Shown here piece after piece: positions 1-12,607 of a stretch of 64,000 bases of DNA. Below the pieces are notes generated by a model, which saw nothing but the letters and a program-made list of their open reading frames with translations, was not told the DNA's origin and ran no database searches. The stretch spans positions 206,586,753 to 206,650,752 of the forward strand of contig NC_077229.1 in the NCBI RefSeq assembly GCF_027887165.1, read 5' to 3'. A program made the translations under genes and the position numbers. The first letter of the stretch is position 1. Each line of letters begins with the position of its first letter. The stretch is from Monodelphis domestica (lineage: Eukaryota > Chordata > Mammalia > Didelphimorphia > Didelphidae).

Positions 1-240
1 TTTTTCTACATAGTTGACTGAAGACATTCCCATTCACTTTCCAACTGAGAATATGAGATTATATGTTTAGAGCTAGCAGTCACTAAGTTGAACCACTTTT
101 TAAGTAATTTGTCTGGAGCTATATAACTAGTAAATGTCTAAGGCAGTATTAAAATCCAAACCTTCTGTAATCCAAATTCAGCCCTGTATCATCACCATAA
201 TTTTAGAGAAACCATTAATTCAATATTTATTTGTATATGA
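1..240 (-). repeat. MIR/CORE-SINE-like remnant
   Basis: The stretch around 110-190 reads like the antisense 3' half of a MIR-type SINE: a degraded form of the 'tagctagtaagtgtctgaggc' core followed by a tail ending in 'attcagccctgtatc'. The first 100 bases show nothing recognisable. The copy is old and its ends cannot be fixed. Confidence 0.4.
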
Positions 241-500
241 GATAGCTAGGTGGAGTTATGCATAGAGGTCTGGGCCTGGAATCAAGAAGACCTGAGTTCA
301 AAATAAGTCCCGGACACTTACTAACTATGTGACCCAGGATAAGTCACTTAACCTTAGTATACCTTAGTTTCATCATCAGAAAAAAAAAAAAACTAGCATC
401 TGTCCCATCAGGTTATTTATAGGAACAAATTAAAGAGTATTTTTTATGTAGTCTCTAAACCTTAAAGTATATAAATGCTAATCATTATAATGACCATCAT
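241..500 (+). mobile_element. CORE-SINE with MIR-like tail
   Basis: A tRNA-derived head ('gatagctaggtgg...gagttca') leads into the core 'ctaactatgtgaccc...aagtcacttaacc'. An A-run follows, then a MIR-type tail ('taaaccttaaagtatataaatgcta'). A (CAT)n stretch sits just after it at about 493-512. Confidence 0.65.
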
Positions 501-514
501 CATCATCATCACAA

Positions 515-735
515 CCATCTTTTTTCTTTTTAAACCCTTACCTTCTGTCTTGGAGTCAATACTGTGTATTGGCTCCAAGGCAGAAGAACGGTAAGGGCTA
601 GGCAATGGGGGTCAAGTGACTTGCCCAGAGTCACACAGCTGGGAAGTGTCTGAGGCCAGATTGGAACCTAGGCCAGATTTGAACTCTTGTCTCTAGGCCT
701 GACTCTCAATCCACTGAGCTACCCAGCTGCCCCAA
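515..735 (-). mobile_element. WALLSI/WSINE1-like SINE
   Basis: A T-rich start, then 'aacccttaccttctgtcttgg', and an end in 'gagctacccagctgcccc', which is the reverse complement of the tRNA-like head. The layout is the complete antisense form of the SINE seen in best condition at 54568-54774. The family name is provisional. Confidence 0.8.
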
Positions 736-1121
736 ATCACAACCATCTTAAAGGTACCTTCTATTAATAATATATTGGGTTTAAAGATAAATAGATAACT
801 GAGAAATCATTAAATGATCATATTATAAGATATTTTGTCTGTGGGAGTAGAGGAGGTTGGGTTGGAGGGGTAGAGTAGGAGTAGATGGTCCAAAGATGCT
901 CATATTTAGAAGTCTAAAGTCAAAGAGCCATGTTTATCTTGTCCCCAATTGACGGAGTGAAAGAGGTGGTATAAAAATTTCTGATTGAATGAAGGAAGTG
1001 GAAGCAGTTGGAAATGAGAAGCTGGGAAAAGGATGTGACTTAAAAGAGTCCTTGAAGGCATCAGTAACATCTTTTGAAGTTGATGGAACTGATCTCCCTG
1101 AGAAATCAGAAAGAATGTTGG

Positions 1122-1312
1122 ACATCTAGGTGATACAATGGATTGGGTTCCAGTCCTAGAGTCTGGAAGATCTGGGTTCCAATCTGGCCTTAAACACTTC
1201 CTACTTGTGTGACCCTGGACAAGTCATTTAACCCCATTTGCCTACTTCTTGTTACTCAAACAGAAAGTAAAGGCTTAGCAAAAAAAAAAGAAGAAGAAGA
1301 AAGAAAAAGAAA
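1122..1312 (+). mobile_element. WALLSI-like SINE, diverged
   Basis: A tRNA-like head ('ctaggtgatacaatggatt'), the core 'tgtgaccctggacaagtca' and an A-rich (AAG)n tail at about 1279-1315 give a complete but old plus-strand copy. Confidence 0.65.
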
Positions 1313-1319
1313 AAAGAAC

Positions 1320-2735
1320 ATCATGAGTAGTAGAAAATAAGGGAAGTGAAAGATGACAAAGATAATAGCTTACCACTCTGCCAGTATTATGACAGTATTA
1401 ATAATAACATCTTTTAACTCTAATATGAAAGTATTAATCATTCCCCACTTCCCTTGATCTGCTTCAACCTCTAGCCTCAAGTTCATTATGTCCTGACAAA
1501 ATTAATTTTCTTCTCTGTAAAAAACCTTCATTTTCATAGAGGCTGGACTTCCTCAGTGTTAAATGGAAAAAGGGGAAAGACCAATATGGGATAGTTCCAA
1601 AGATCCTCCCAAAGTTTTAATTTCCTCAGGGCTCAAAATAATGCCTATTTAGTCATCTCCCCTGAAGAGACTGAAAGGAAGATGAATCTCATAATCTATA
1701 AAGCCTCTTCAATTACATCTAATTGGTTGATGTCTATTTACATGTTCTTCCACTCCTATCTCCAAATGATGAGTCCAAACTGATTTTTACTCATCCTTCC
1801 TTGGTGGAATGAGGAAAACTCAGGGCCCCAAAGTATGAGCCAGGATTGTCTCTTCTTCTGGGAGTGCCAATTGGGACTTTAGTTGGATATACTTCCTTTC
1901 AGGATTCTGGGACATCCCCTCTCCCTTTGAGAACAACAGAATATTTTACAACTGGTTTCTCAAACTCTGAACTAATGCAAAAACCCATCCCTTTAACACA
2001 TGTAGGAGTCAGTAATGCTACATGGATGTTAATTGTGGGATTCTCAAGTCTCATAAAATTTAGATTATAAATAGCCTAAAGGACAAGTGGAAAGATGCAT
2101 GGTGGGAGTAAGCAAACTACAAAACATATTGCCAATGACAATTTAAGTTTGAGAAGTAGGGCATAATCCATTACTGAGGCTGGGTATAACTGGAAAAGGA
2201 GGTGGGAATGAGAGATAACAAATGTAGAGTTTAAGCAGTATATTGGTACCTCCCAGATACTAAAAGAACAAGAAGGCATTCAGTGTTTTGGGTTAGCTCT
2301 TTATTGGAGGATTTGCAAGACAGCACAGAACAGAATAAAATAGTATGAGAATACTCTTGAATTAATTGTACATATATGACCCTCAGTTATTTTTTGAGAT
2401 TGTCACCTGATTGTTGATTTTATTGGTATAGGAAGCTACCCATGAAAGAAGTCCTTTTAATGCAGATAAGTAACTGTTATGGTCTTAGAGAGTTGCCTGG
2501 ATCTCTGAGGTCAAGTGGCAAAATATATCCAGTTAATAGGTATGAATCAGTGGCAGAACTTGAAACCAGATTTTCTAGACTCTGAAGCTGGATTTTTATC
2601 CTCACTTCTCCTAATGTATTTTAAAATGCTTCTGATCTACCTCCACATATTAGTTCAGAATCACTGCACATTTGCCAAATGTATAGTTCTCAAAACATCT
2701 TGGTATCCTCAGTTTTGGAGAGGTTATAATTTATT
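1320..2735. other. intergenic, nothing recognised
   Basis: No gene or clear repeat was recognised. Short ORFs at 1846-2070 and 2515-2742 lack any recognisable motif. Unresolved ancient repeats are likely. Confidence 0.5.
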
Positions 2736-2737
2736 TA

Positions 2738-4015
2738 TTTAGAATATTTTTCTGTGATTACATGGTTCATGATTCCCACCTCTTCTCTCCCAGCTTCCAG
2801 AGCTGACAAGCAATTCCACTGGGTTACACATGTATCATTGTTCAAAACCTATTTCTATATTATTGATATTTGCAATATTGATCATTTAAAGCCAAAATTC
2901 CCAGTAATATACCCATCAAACCATATGATTGATCATATGTTTTTCTTCTGAATTTCTGCTCCCACAGTTCTTCCTCTGAATGTGGATAGCATCTTTCTCA
3001 TAAGTCCCTCAGAATTGTCCTGGGTCATTGCATTGCTGCTAGTAGAAAAGTCCATTACATTCGATTGTGCCATAATGTCTCAGTCTTTGTGCACAATGTT
3101 CTCCTGGTTCTAGTCCTTTCACTTTGCGTCAGTTCTTGGAGGTCTTTCCAGTTTACATAGAATTCCTCCAGTTCCTTATTCCTTTGAACACAATAGTCTT
3201 TCATCACCATCATATACTACAGTTTGTTCAGCCATTCTCCAATCAGTGGACATCCCCTCATTTTCCAATTATTTTTGCCACCACAAAGAGCACAGCTATG
3301 AATATTTTTGTGCAAATATTTTTCCTTATTATCTCTTTGGTGTACAAACCCAGCAGTGGCATGGCTGGATGAAAGGGCAGGCAATATTTTAAAGCCTTTT
3401 GGGCATAATTCCAATTGCCCTCCAGAATGGTTAGATTAATTCACAACTTCACCAGTAATGCTTTAGTGTCCTAATTTTGCCACATCCCTTCCAGCATTTA
3501 TCCCTTTCCTTTGCTGCCATATTGACCAGTCCCTTAGGTGTAAGGTGGTACCTCAGAGTTGTTTTTATTTGTGTTTCTGATACTTCTGAATTCTTCATCT
3601 GAGAACTGCCTATTCATATCCCTTAAGCGGTTGTCAATGGGGCAATGGCTTGATTTTGTGCAAATTTGACTTAGTTCCTCATATAATTGAGAAATTAAAC
3701 TTTTGTCAGAGAGTTTTGTTATGAAGATTTTTTTTCCCAGCTTGTTGCTTTCCTTCTAATTTTGGTTGCACTGGTTTTATTTATACAAAACCATTTTAAC
3801 TTGATATAATCAAAATTATTCATTTTACATTTTGTAATGTTCTCTATTTCTTGCTTGGTTTTAAATTCCTTCCTTTCCCACAGATCTGAAAGGTATACTA
3901 TTCTATGTTCACCTAATTTATTTGTGATTTCATTTCCTATATTTAAGTTATTTACCCATTTTAAATTTACCTTGTTATAAGGTGGGTATTACCAATTTTT
4001 AAAATCCTTAATTCT
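2738..4015 (-). mobile_element. L1 3' end, 5'-truncated
   Basis: The antisense 3' region of a marsupial L1. It opens with the AT-rich terminus ('atttatttatttagaatat') and runs through the characteristic blocks 'ccactgggtt', 'gtccattacattcgattgtg' and 'gttcagccattctccaatcag' into the adjoining internal region. It ends in unrelated sequence near 4015. It is diverged, with no usable reading frame. Confidence 0.85.
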
Positions 4016-4019
4016 AGAA

Positions 4020-5680
4020 TTGCCAAAATTTGCCTGATGGCTCAGGTTCAATCTAACACATCAAGTGATATTTCTGAATTTACCATGAACTTCAATTGTA
4101 TGTGAGAATTATGCTTGTTGGGGATAGGTTCCCAATGGAGAAAGGCAGGGAGAGGAATGGAGTGAAAATGAATGACCTGTAAAGTTTAATGGCATGGAAT
4201 TACCCTGTGGTCAATGCTAAATTATTTCAAGTGTGAGAAAGGCTGCAGTGGAAGGGGCTGTAACCAACTAGTGAACTTTAAAAACAGGGTGAGAGGAGGG
4301 CACATTTTTTATTCATTTGACGCTTTTGGCATCCAGGCATGGAAGATGAAGCTGTTCATTTGCCTCCAAGTTTCAGTCCATTTTCATTAGAATGAGATTC
4401 TAGTCTTGAAAAAAGGTCTGCAGCCCATTGCTTTCCCCCTCAGAATCACCTGGACCTTGAATAACTTGTTGAAAGCCTATTGAAAGGTATATCCAACAGG
4501 ATTTATGAGTACTGGAAGATGGCACAGCTTGAGATATTGATCTGGGGAGTGACAGGCCTTTTTTGGGGGGAAGGAAGAGTACTGTTCATGTCTACATCTA
4601 GGATAAAGGCTTGTCAAAAGCTCTGCTTCTTCCCACTGCCTGTCTTCCCAAAGCAACTTGGTAAAAGATTACAGTTTTCTCTGGGGACGCTTTCAGTTCA
4701 AGTATTCTGTGGTTCATATGCATGAAAAGAGTTACTATGATGTAGTAGGCAGAGGTCTTATTTAGAGGTCAGCTCCTATCTCTGACATATTTTGACTTCG
4801 AGACCTTGGCCAAATCAGTTCACCTCCCTCTGGCCCAACCCACCTGTCTAAGGCTATCAGTTGCTTGAATGCACTGATAAAACTTGCCAAGTTTCATCAT
4901 TGGAAGTTCCCCACATCAGTGAAGTCACAGATTTGGAGCAACAGTTAAAAAGTCCACAAAGACATTGCACAACCACAAAAAGACTCCATAGCGAATGCAT
5001 CTCCAGGAAAAAAAGATACCAATAGAACACCTTCAGAGAATGTTAATGAATTAAACAAGCTTTGCGGCAAGCAGGATCTCTCATTTGGCCAGCTAGTGCC
5101 TTTGATACCTCAGCACCACATGCTTTGCAACCAAATGCATGAGCCCAGAAGAGTATTTATTCTTCCCTGAGAAGAAAAGGAAAGTCTTGTCCTGATGAGT
5201 CATTTTTGGCTCAGGATATCATTTCTCACTGGGGGTGGGGTAGTTTGGGGGGGATAGGGGTGGAGAAGAAGTCTTGGCATGAAATCTTTAATGGGAGAGA
5301 TTTGGCCTGGTTACACATATTTCTTTTGTTATAAAAGTCTGATTAAAATAGACATCTTTCACTCGACACAGAAGTTTTGGAGTCAGGTTTTTTTTTTGTT
5401 GTTTTTAAAAACTATATTATAACCAACATTGCTTTATTTCCCAACCTTTGACTATGAAGATGATAACCCATTTTACAAATATATAATTTTCCTTTCTTTT
5501 CTCCTTCTCCCTCCTCCTTCTTCCCCAAGGTAGGGTCCTGGGCAGGATAGGTGGCTAGTTGCTTTCAGGGAATTTTGCTGTGCAGGGATTTCAAAGTTAA
5601 GTCTTCCTGGTTAACCTGTTAAATTAGAGAGCAATCTTTTCAGTGAAGAAAAAGCTTATCTCTAGTGAGAGCATTTTTCC
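4020..5680. other. intergenic, mostly unassigned
   Basis: No gene was recognised. About 4731-4870 resembles a weak plus-strand MIR. The 4960-5230 stretch is not obviously repetitive and contains a perfect AP-1-type TGAGTCA near 5197, so it could be conserved non-coding sequence. That cannot be judged from one genome. Confidence 0.4.
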
Positions 5681-5712
<32 letters not shown>

Positions 5713-5779
5713 CGCGCGCGTGTGTGCGTGTGTGTGTGCACGTGTGTGCGTGTGTGTGTGCGCGCGCGCGCGCAAGCGC

Positions 5780-5812
<33 letters not shown>
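5681..5812. repeat. (TG)n/(CG)n then (GA)n microsatellite
   Basis: About 95 bases of alternating purine-pyrimidine sequence (TG, CG and CA units) are followed from about 5784 by an uninterrupted (GA)n run. The first part could form Z-DNA and the second could form triplex DNA. The ORFs crossing it on both strands are repeat artefacts. Confidence 0.95.
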
Positions 5813-5816
<4 letters not shown>

Positions 5817-6734
5817 GTGGTCTATGATAATGTTCTGTCACTGGGATCAAATGTAAAACAGTATTCTTGGAATCTCTAAAGTACTGTTTTTGGTTCTATT
5901 GTTTGCATTTTGATGAGCAGCCTGTTGGGTTAGCCCATTAGTTTGAGGAACTTGGATAGGCACTAAAGACTGGTGATAAATAGAGCCCAGAATAAGGCCC
6001 AAAAGAAGGAAGGAACTAGACATTTGGGACATTTTATAGAGCATTCATCTATTCCAACTTGCTCTTTCCCATAAATTTCCATATTTTTCTAAACACCAAA
6101 ATATTCTTCTGCTAATGTTATATGACTGAATCTTGAGATAAAACAATCTCCAAAGAACCAAAATTACAGGTGATCTGAAGGTCAGTGGAGAGGTGAATGG
6201 AGGATTTAAGTAAGTGGTATATTACCAACCATGATTCAGGTGCAGAAAATGGCACAGTCAAATCAAAGAAACAAAGAGTCAGGAGGGGAGGTAACAAAAG
6301 TAATGAATAAAATATGGACATCTCAGAGACTTCCCTGGTATTACCAGAATGGTAATTGACCTAGAAGGGTTGTTGCATTGTGGTTAGATCTATAAAGTCA
6401 AGATACACACAAGAAAACCAAAAGAGCTTTACCCCAGTGGAAGTAGTACCCACATTATTGAGAACTCATATACACTTAGGGAATGAATTGTGGAATGGGG
6501 TTGACAAGTTGGGGGCAGTTTCTAGGAAAGGAAATGATCTCCTGGAACCTAACCTTTTGTAACAGGTAAATTATCTGAACAGTGAAGCTTTGGGGGGGAT
6601 TGGGGGGCTATGGGAGTAAGGAAGGAGAAGAATGTAATTTGAGTAGGCAAGGAATTGCTATTTTAAAATAAATTTTAGAGCTTCTATGATTATAGGTGGA
6701 AAGGCTCAGAGACTTGTAGATGTAGTATAAAAAG

Positions 6735-6950
6735 CCTTTCTGTATCTTCCTCATGTTTAGTGCTTTCCCTCTGAGATCACCCATAATTTATCCCATATAT
6801 ATCTTATTTGTGCATAGTTGCTTGTATGGTGTCTCCCATCATTTGGCTGTAAGCTCCTTGAGAGCAGATGCTAGGGTTTTGCCTTTTTTGCATTTGTAGT
6901 GCTTACCACAGGTAAGCATTAGTAAATGCTTGCAGACTTGACTTCTCTAT
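6735..6950 (+). mobile_element. L2 3' end
   Basis: Shows the L2 terminus: 'gtaagctccttgagagcagatgctagg', then 'tttgcatttgtagtgcttaccaca' and 'taagcattagtaaatgcttg'. This matches the usual order 'ctccttgagggcag ... cagtgcctggcacatag ... ataaatg'. Old and truncated. Confidence 0.7.
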
Positions 6951-7299
6951 GAATTTAAATTCACCTATAATTTTCTACATCTCACTTTATACACCAATTT
7001 CTCACTCCTTCCCCAAGTAGAATGCCTAACAAGTGGTAAAATGGATATATTTGAGTTCCACCTTATTCCCTTCCTTTCTCATCTCACCACAAATAAGAAT
7101 GAAAAAAAAGTGAAGGATTTACATAATTCATTTTTGCCAGTCTTGTTTGACATAATAACTTACCCATAGTATATAAAATAAGAAAGGATAGCTTGCTGTT
7201 TTGTGTCTCCTCAGGGTTCAGGGCCAAAAAGAAAACCATTTGCCTCCCATGATAATTATAATAGCTGACTTCTATGTGATGTATTAAGTCCTTTCCATC

Positions 7300-7580
7300 C
7301 TAATTCAGCAAGCATTAGTGCCTACTATGTGAAAGGCAATCCACTTGGCACTAGATCTTCACATAATTGTCTTAAAATGATTTCTTCCTTCCTCCCCAAA
7401 GAGAAAGAAATAGATTTTATTGTGCTGTAGGAAGATTATTTTGGCAGGTGCACAAAGGAAGGATTAGGAAAGAGGAGAGAAAGCAGGAAGTCTAGTTAGG
7501 TTGTCCTTTGCAATAGTCCAGGTAAGAGGTAATGAGAGCCTGAACTAAGATGGTGGCCATGAGACTGGAAATATGGTGGT
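7300..7580 (-). mobile_element. L2 fragments
   Basis: 7305-7375 is the antisense L2 3' terminus ('agcaagcattagtgcctactatgtg'). 7430-7580 is antisense L2 coding-end sequence ('gcaatagtccaggtaagaggtaatgagagcctgaac'). The segment between them is missing, so this is an internally deleted copy. Confidence 0.65.
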
Positions 7581-7837
7581 GAGTTTAAATGACTTTTTCT
7601 GATGATTACTCATATGAGAGTCAGACAGAATTTGAACCCTGGTGTCCCCTAACTCCAAGTCCTATGATTTTTCCACATTGTCTCTCCTACTTTTCCTATT
7701 TCTCTTCAGAGAAGAAAGAAACCAGAAGTTTCTTTTAGTCATCTGCCTGAAGATTTGTTTGCTTGCCTTTTTTGTTTTTTGGTATTTTTTGCCTTCATAC
7801 CCCAAGCATTTAGCACAGTATTTGGTACATATTGATT

Positions 7838-8108
7838 TCTGCTTGGGACAGTTAGATTACACAGTGGATAGAGCTCTGGACCCAGAGATAATAAGACTGA
7901 TGTTTGTAAGTTCATATTCAGCCTTAGAAACTTCCTAACTGTGTGACCTTGGGCAATTCACTCAACCCTATTAACCTCAATTCTTCATCTGGAAAATGAG
8001 TTGGAGAAGGAAATGGCAAGCCACTCCAATATTTTTGCCAAGCAAACCCCAAATGTGGCCATAAAAAGTCAGACATGACTGTAACAACTGAACAACAACA
8101 ACAAAATG
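7838..8108 (+). mobile_element. Mar1-like SINE with RTE-like tail
   Basis: A complete layout: tRNA-like head ('acacagtggatagagctctgg'), core ('gtgtgaccttgggcaattca') and the tail 'agtcagacatgactgtaac' followed by (AAC)n. That tail resembles RTE/BovB-clade 3' ends, which suggests retrotransposition by RTE machinery. Confidence 0.8.
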
Positions 8109-8111
8109 AAT

Positions 8112-9165
8112 GATTGATCAATTCCTATAAACTGGAATTGGAAGAAGGAAGGACTGGGAATTTTTCATGAAGGAGGTGTCATTTGAACTGTGTTTGGAAA
8201 GAAGATAAGGATTCTGAAAATGTGGGAGATGGACTGTTAAGTGGAGAAAACAAGTGGTAGTTCTTTTTGGTTGGAACATAAAAAAGGGAAAAAAAGGAGA
8301 AGAAATTTAAAATGAGGCAGTAAAGGTAGGTTAGGGCTAGATTTTAAAGGAACTTAAAAGTTATGCTGAAGAGGTTGTTATTTATGTTAAAGATATTAAG
8401 AAGTGAATGAAGGTTTTTGAGTACATTTTGAGAAGTTTGGGGGAGGGCGTGATTCAACCTGTGCTTTAAGAAAATTATTTTCTCAGCTAAGTAGAGTGGA
8501 TTGGTAGTGGGATAGCCTAGAAGATGGGAATCCAATTAGGATGTGATTGCAGTAGTTGTAGTGAAAGGTGATGAGTCTCTGAACTAGAGGGGCAGTCACA
8601 GGGATGAAGAGAGATATTTTCAAGGTATGATCCACAGTACTTGTAAATTGCCCAGACATAAGGGGATAAAGAATTTTATAAACTCATAAATCATTAGGAG
8701 GCTATAAACCTGGATAACTAGAAGGATGACAGTAAAGATGTAAGAACATTTGGAAGAGGGTTAGGCTTAAGAAGGGAAAAGAATGAATTCCTTTTTGGAT
8801 ATATTAATTTTAGTTGGTGAAGAGGTGGACATACTTAGCTGGCAATCAGGTGAGGTAAGAGATTAGAGCTGGATATATAGACATGGGGATTATCTGTATT
8901 GAGGTGATAAATGAATCCATGGGAATAATATTCTACCCCTCCAGATACCAACAATGTGAGTATGTAGAAAGAAGATATGAGGGCCCAGGACTGAGATTTG
9001 GAGGGCAGTCACAGACAGATAGGATTTGTGATAAGGGTGAATGTTAGTTCAGTAAAAGAGACTAAGAAGGAATGGCTAGAATTGTTCACAGAAGAATCAG
9101 GAGAATGTCAAAGAATGCTGGGATTAAGAGGGTAGCTGAAGTAGTGTTTAGTCACTAGAATAAAA
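8112..9165 (-). mobile_element. L2 fragment, about 1 kb
   Basis: Antisense L2 from its 3' region into the reverse-transcriptase end. Signatures in order are 'ggattctgaaaatgtgggag', 'gatgtgattgcagtagttgtag' and 'gagattagagctggatatatagacatgggg'. The adjoining SINE at 7838-8108 lies at its 3' edge. Confidence 0.7.
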
Positions 9166-9189
9166 ACCAGTAGAATGGTTCGTAATAAT

Positions 9190-9305
9190 CATGAAGAAGA
9201 GGAAGAACAAAAACAAGAACAAGAACAAGAAAGAAGAAAAAGAAAAAAGAGAATGAGACAAAGGAAGAGGAACAAGAAATACAAAAAGGAGGAGGAGGAG
9301 AAAAA
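9190..9305. repeat. purine-rich (GAA)n-like tract
   Basis: An imperfect AAG/GAA/GGA tract with very few pyrimidines. It is low complexity and has no coding meaning. Confidence 0.8.
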
Positions 9306-9309
9306 TGGC

Positions 9310-9510
9310 TAATGCTTATATAGCACTTTAATGTTTACAAAATGTTTTACAAATATTATTTCATTTATTTTCCACATTTTATGGATGAGGAATCTGAAAT
9401 AGAGGTTAAGTGACTGGATCAGGTTCACAGTCTGAAGCTAGATTTGAACTTGGTCTTCTTGGTTTCTTCTAGGTCCAGCACTCTCTCCATTGTGTTGAAC
9501 TTGTTCTTGA
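9310..9510 (-). mobile_element. MIR
   Basis: Antisense MIR: 'tttacaaatattatttcattt', then 'tggatgaggaatctgaaat', 'gttaagtgactggatcaggttcacag' and 'attgtgttg' at the end. The full core is present but diverged. Confidence 0.7.
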
Positions 9511-9527
9511 GTAATTTGCTTTTCATT

Positions 9528-9900
9528 TTCAGCCCATCAATTAATCAATAAGTTTTTAAGTGTCTACTATATACCAGGAACTGTGTTCAGCCAGGGTATA
9601 GAAAGAAACAAAAAAATAAGAGTCTTTACCCTCAAAGAGCCTACATTCTTAGATAGGTTTGAGGTGTAGGACAAGATGAACATACATAACTATGTGGTGT
9701 ATATTTTTTTGAAAATTAATTGAAGGAAACTTTCAAGGGGGAAGGCAGTAGCAGACAGGGAATTAGGAAGGACCTGATGCAGATGTTGGAGCTTAAGTAG
9801 AGTTCTGAAAGTTACCAAAGATTTTAAGTGCAGAGAGAGAACATTTCTACTTAATATGAGGGATGACCAGTGCAAAGTCACTGAGAAAGGTTTTTCTAAG
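9528..9900 (-). mobile_element. L2 3' end
   Basis: Begins with the antisense L2 terminus ('caattaatcaataagttttt...ctactatataccagg'), continues 'accctcaaagagcctacattct' and runs about 370 bases inwards. Confidence 0.75.
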
Positions 9901-10870
9901 TAAAACTAATAAAAAAATGGAGATGTTTCTCTTCTTCTGATTTTTTAAATGAAATAATAGTTTTTTATGAATTAATTAGCTGAAAGTTAGCATCCCTACA
10001 ACAATATGTCATAAATTAGCCCTATTTTAAAAGTGTTTTCTATTTTGGTAGTTTATTACAAGGGGTTATGATTTTATTTATTCTTATTAAGGGATAATTT
10101 ATTTAATATTCATGAAAATTCATAATAATTTGTGTTTCACTAAACTACCTTCATGTAAAGTGATTGTTTCACAATGCAATTCACTAAAGGAGTATAGAAC
10201 AAACAAAGAGGGAACTAGTAAAGTCTTTTGGGCCATACAAAGTAAACTATTTCTCAAAGAGAGAGTCTCCATGAAAGGATTGATATCAATCTAACTCTAA
10301 AATTAAATGTCTTTTTGAAAACTCCAAAACCAAACAGGGTTGGGGAGGGATAAAAGCCTATAAAATATTTCAGTTAATGAATCATTGGTAACCCTTGAGA
10401 GAGAAGGGTCAAATAGATCATTTAGATCAGAGGCTTCATTGCAAATGATTACAAAGAGAGTGAATAGTGAAGTGAAGATAGGATGTAATTTTAGGAATTT
10501 GTCAGTGAAAGAAGACTGGTGGTTTGAAGGTGACAAGCAAAAGAGAAGTTCTGTTGTGTTTTGTTTAGAGGGCTAAGAGAAGTACACATATTAGAAAGGA
10601 AGAGATTAAAGATGAGAGAGAAAGTTTAGAAATGATTAATGAAGGAAGCTCCCAGAAGAAACAATGGGGACTAGGGATCTAGTGCAAATATTGAGAAGAG
10701 AAGAATCAAATCATCCAGAGACATCTGCAAAAGGAAAGGAGAGAATGAATAAGTGAGGATGATGATGTTATAGAGGTTTTCATTTTCTGACCTAAAGTTT
10801 ACACAAAAAACTACAAAACTGTCCATTCCCTTCCATCCAGCACTACCACTAAAAAGGAAAAGGAGGTCGC
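9901..10870. other. intergenic, possible L2 remains
   Basis: 9900-10290 is AT-rich with nothing recognised. 10290-10800 has the purine-rich look of antisense L2, but I could not align a specific part. No gene is supported. Confidence 0.4.
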
Positions 10871-10872
10871 CG

Positions 10873-11425
10873 TACAAAAACATTTATAGCAGCTCTTTTG
10901 TAGTGGCAAACAATTAGAAATTGAGGGTATGACTATCAGTTGGAGAATTGCTGACTAAGTTGTATATGATTATGTTGGAATACAATTGTGCTATAAGAAA
11001 TGATGAGCAAGATGGTTTCTGAAAATCTTGGGAAGACTTAAATGAATTGATGCAAAATGAAGTGAGCAGAACCAGAACCTTGTACACAGTTACAGCAATA
11101 TTATAGCCGTGGTCAACTTGTTTGTTTGACCAAAACAATGATTCAAGATAATTCCAAAAGACTCATGATGCAAAAAACTATCTACCTTCAGAAAATGAGA
11201 ACTGATGACTTCTGAGTGAAGACAGAAGTATACTTTTTTCACTTTATTTTTCTTGCTTTTTTTTGCAACATGACAAATATGGACATATGTCTTGCCTGAC
11301 TTCACATGTATGACTGATATATTTCATACCTTCTCAATAGTGCAGTTGCGGTAGATAGGAGGGAGAGAATTTGGGGCTAGCTGTTTTAAAATTAATATTA
11401 AAATAAAGTAATGAATAAATGAAAT
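10873..11425 (+). mobile_element. L1 3' end, sense orientation
   Basis: Sense-strand marsupial L1 3' region: 'acatttatagcagctcttttg', 'tgctataagaaatgatgagcaagatg', 'gcaaaatgaagtgagcagaacca' and the late block 'gggagggagagaatttggggc'. The end is A-rich and runs into (AAATAAATA)n at 11395-11490. Truncated and old. Confidence 0.8.
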
Positions 11426-11489
11426 ATACATAATTATATTTAAATAAGTATAAATAAATAAAATAAGAAATAAAGTAAAATAAAATAGT

Positions 11490-12105
11490 ATGTAGTTTAG
11501 CACATTGTTAAGTATTGGTGGAATAACAAAGCTTTTTTAAGACATGAAACCCACCTTCTTAATGCTCAAAATCTAGAGAGAGGTTTCATTCTCATACACA
11601 TAATAATAACGATATAGAATGATATATGAAAACAGATATGAATAAAGTGTTTCATAGATCCAGAAGGGGTGGGAAAACATCATTGCTTCCAGTTTCATCT
11701 CTAAGTTCTAGCTTCTTCTTAATTAGCAGTAATATTGCAACATTAGGGAAAAACCCTGAGTTTTTCTATTTCTTGCCTAGTTCCCTTTTCTCCTAGCTAA
11801 AGTGAAGAAAGACTACCAATGTTTCTCCCCTTTCTTTTGATCTACTCAAAAATGTTTTGTACTTGCATATCATGATGTCTTGTTATGTTCCCTCTTTCCC
11901 TGGTATGTTCTAATGTGTCTAAAACCAGAGATGGATTTCATGCTCTTACCCTCCCTTTTCTCTTGCACTTCCTCGGTTCCCTTCATATTGTCATTTTGTC
12001 ATTTATTCCTATATTTTTAGTATTTGTGTAATTTCAATATTTTAATTTCATTTTCTGCCTGTTTTTGGCAAAATATTTTTAAGTGTTCTTAATTTTTTAA
12101 ACTGA
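11490..12105. other. intergenic, nothing recognised
   Basis: AT-rich sequence with no recognised gene, RNA or repeat. Confidence 0.5.
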
Positions 12106-12107
12106 CT

Positions 12108-12315
12108 TAAAAAAAAAAACAACCTTTTCTTCCATCTTAGAATCAATACTACATATTGGTTCCAAAGCAGAAGAGTGATAAGTGCTAGAAAATGGGGTTC
12201 AAATGGCTTGTCCCTGGTTATACAGCTAGGAAGTGTTTGAGGTCATATTTGAATCCAAGACCTTCCATCTCTAGGCCTTGCTCTCAATCCTCTGGGTTAT
12301 CTAGCTGTCCCTACC
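12108..12315 (-). mobile_element. WALLSI-like SINE
   Basis: Antisense copy: A-run, then 'aaccttttcttccatcttagaatc', the core 'ggcttgtccctggttatacagctagg', and an end in 'ggttatctagctgtccc'. Diverged from the better copies here. Confidence 0.75.
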
Positions 12316-12401
12316 TTCCTTGACTTTTAAAAGTAGCATCTTAAAATGATTCCTTATTTGCCCTCTTTGCTCTGAAGCCTTAAAAATTTTTTTTCAATAC
12401 T

Positions 12402-12600
12402 TTGGGGACAACTAGGTAGTATAGTGAGTAGAGTGCCAGGCCTGCAGTCAGGAGGACTTGGATTCAAATCTGAACTCAGATGCTTTCTAGTCTTATAACC
12501 CTGGGCAAGCCACTTAACCCCGGTTGCTTAGTCCTTGTCACTCTTCTGTCTTATAATTGGTACTGACAGCAGGTACTGGTAGATATATTTAAAAATATAT
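12402..12600 (+). mobile_element. WALLSI-like SINE
   Basis: Plus-strand copy with head 'ggggacaactaggtagtatag', core 'ccctgggcaagccacttaacccc' and tail 'ttgtcactcttctgtctta'. It sits head to head with the antisense copies on both sides. Confidence 0.75.
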
Positions 12601-12607
12601 CTTTTTC

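Noticed and set aside
5643-5879. ORFs rich in Val-Cys, Thr-His and Arg-Glu
   Set aside because: Translations of the TG/CG and GA microsatellite.
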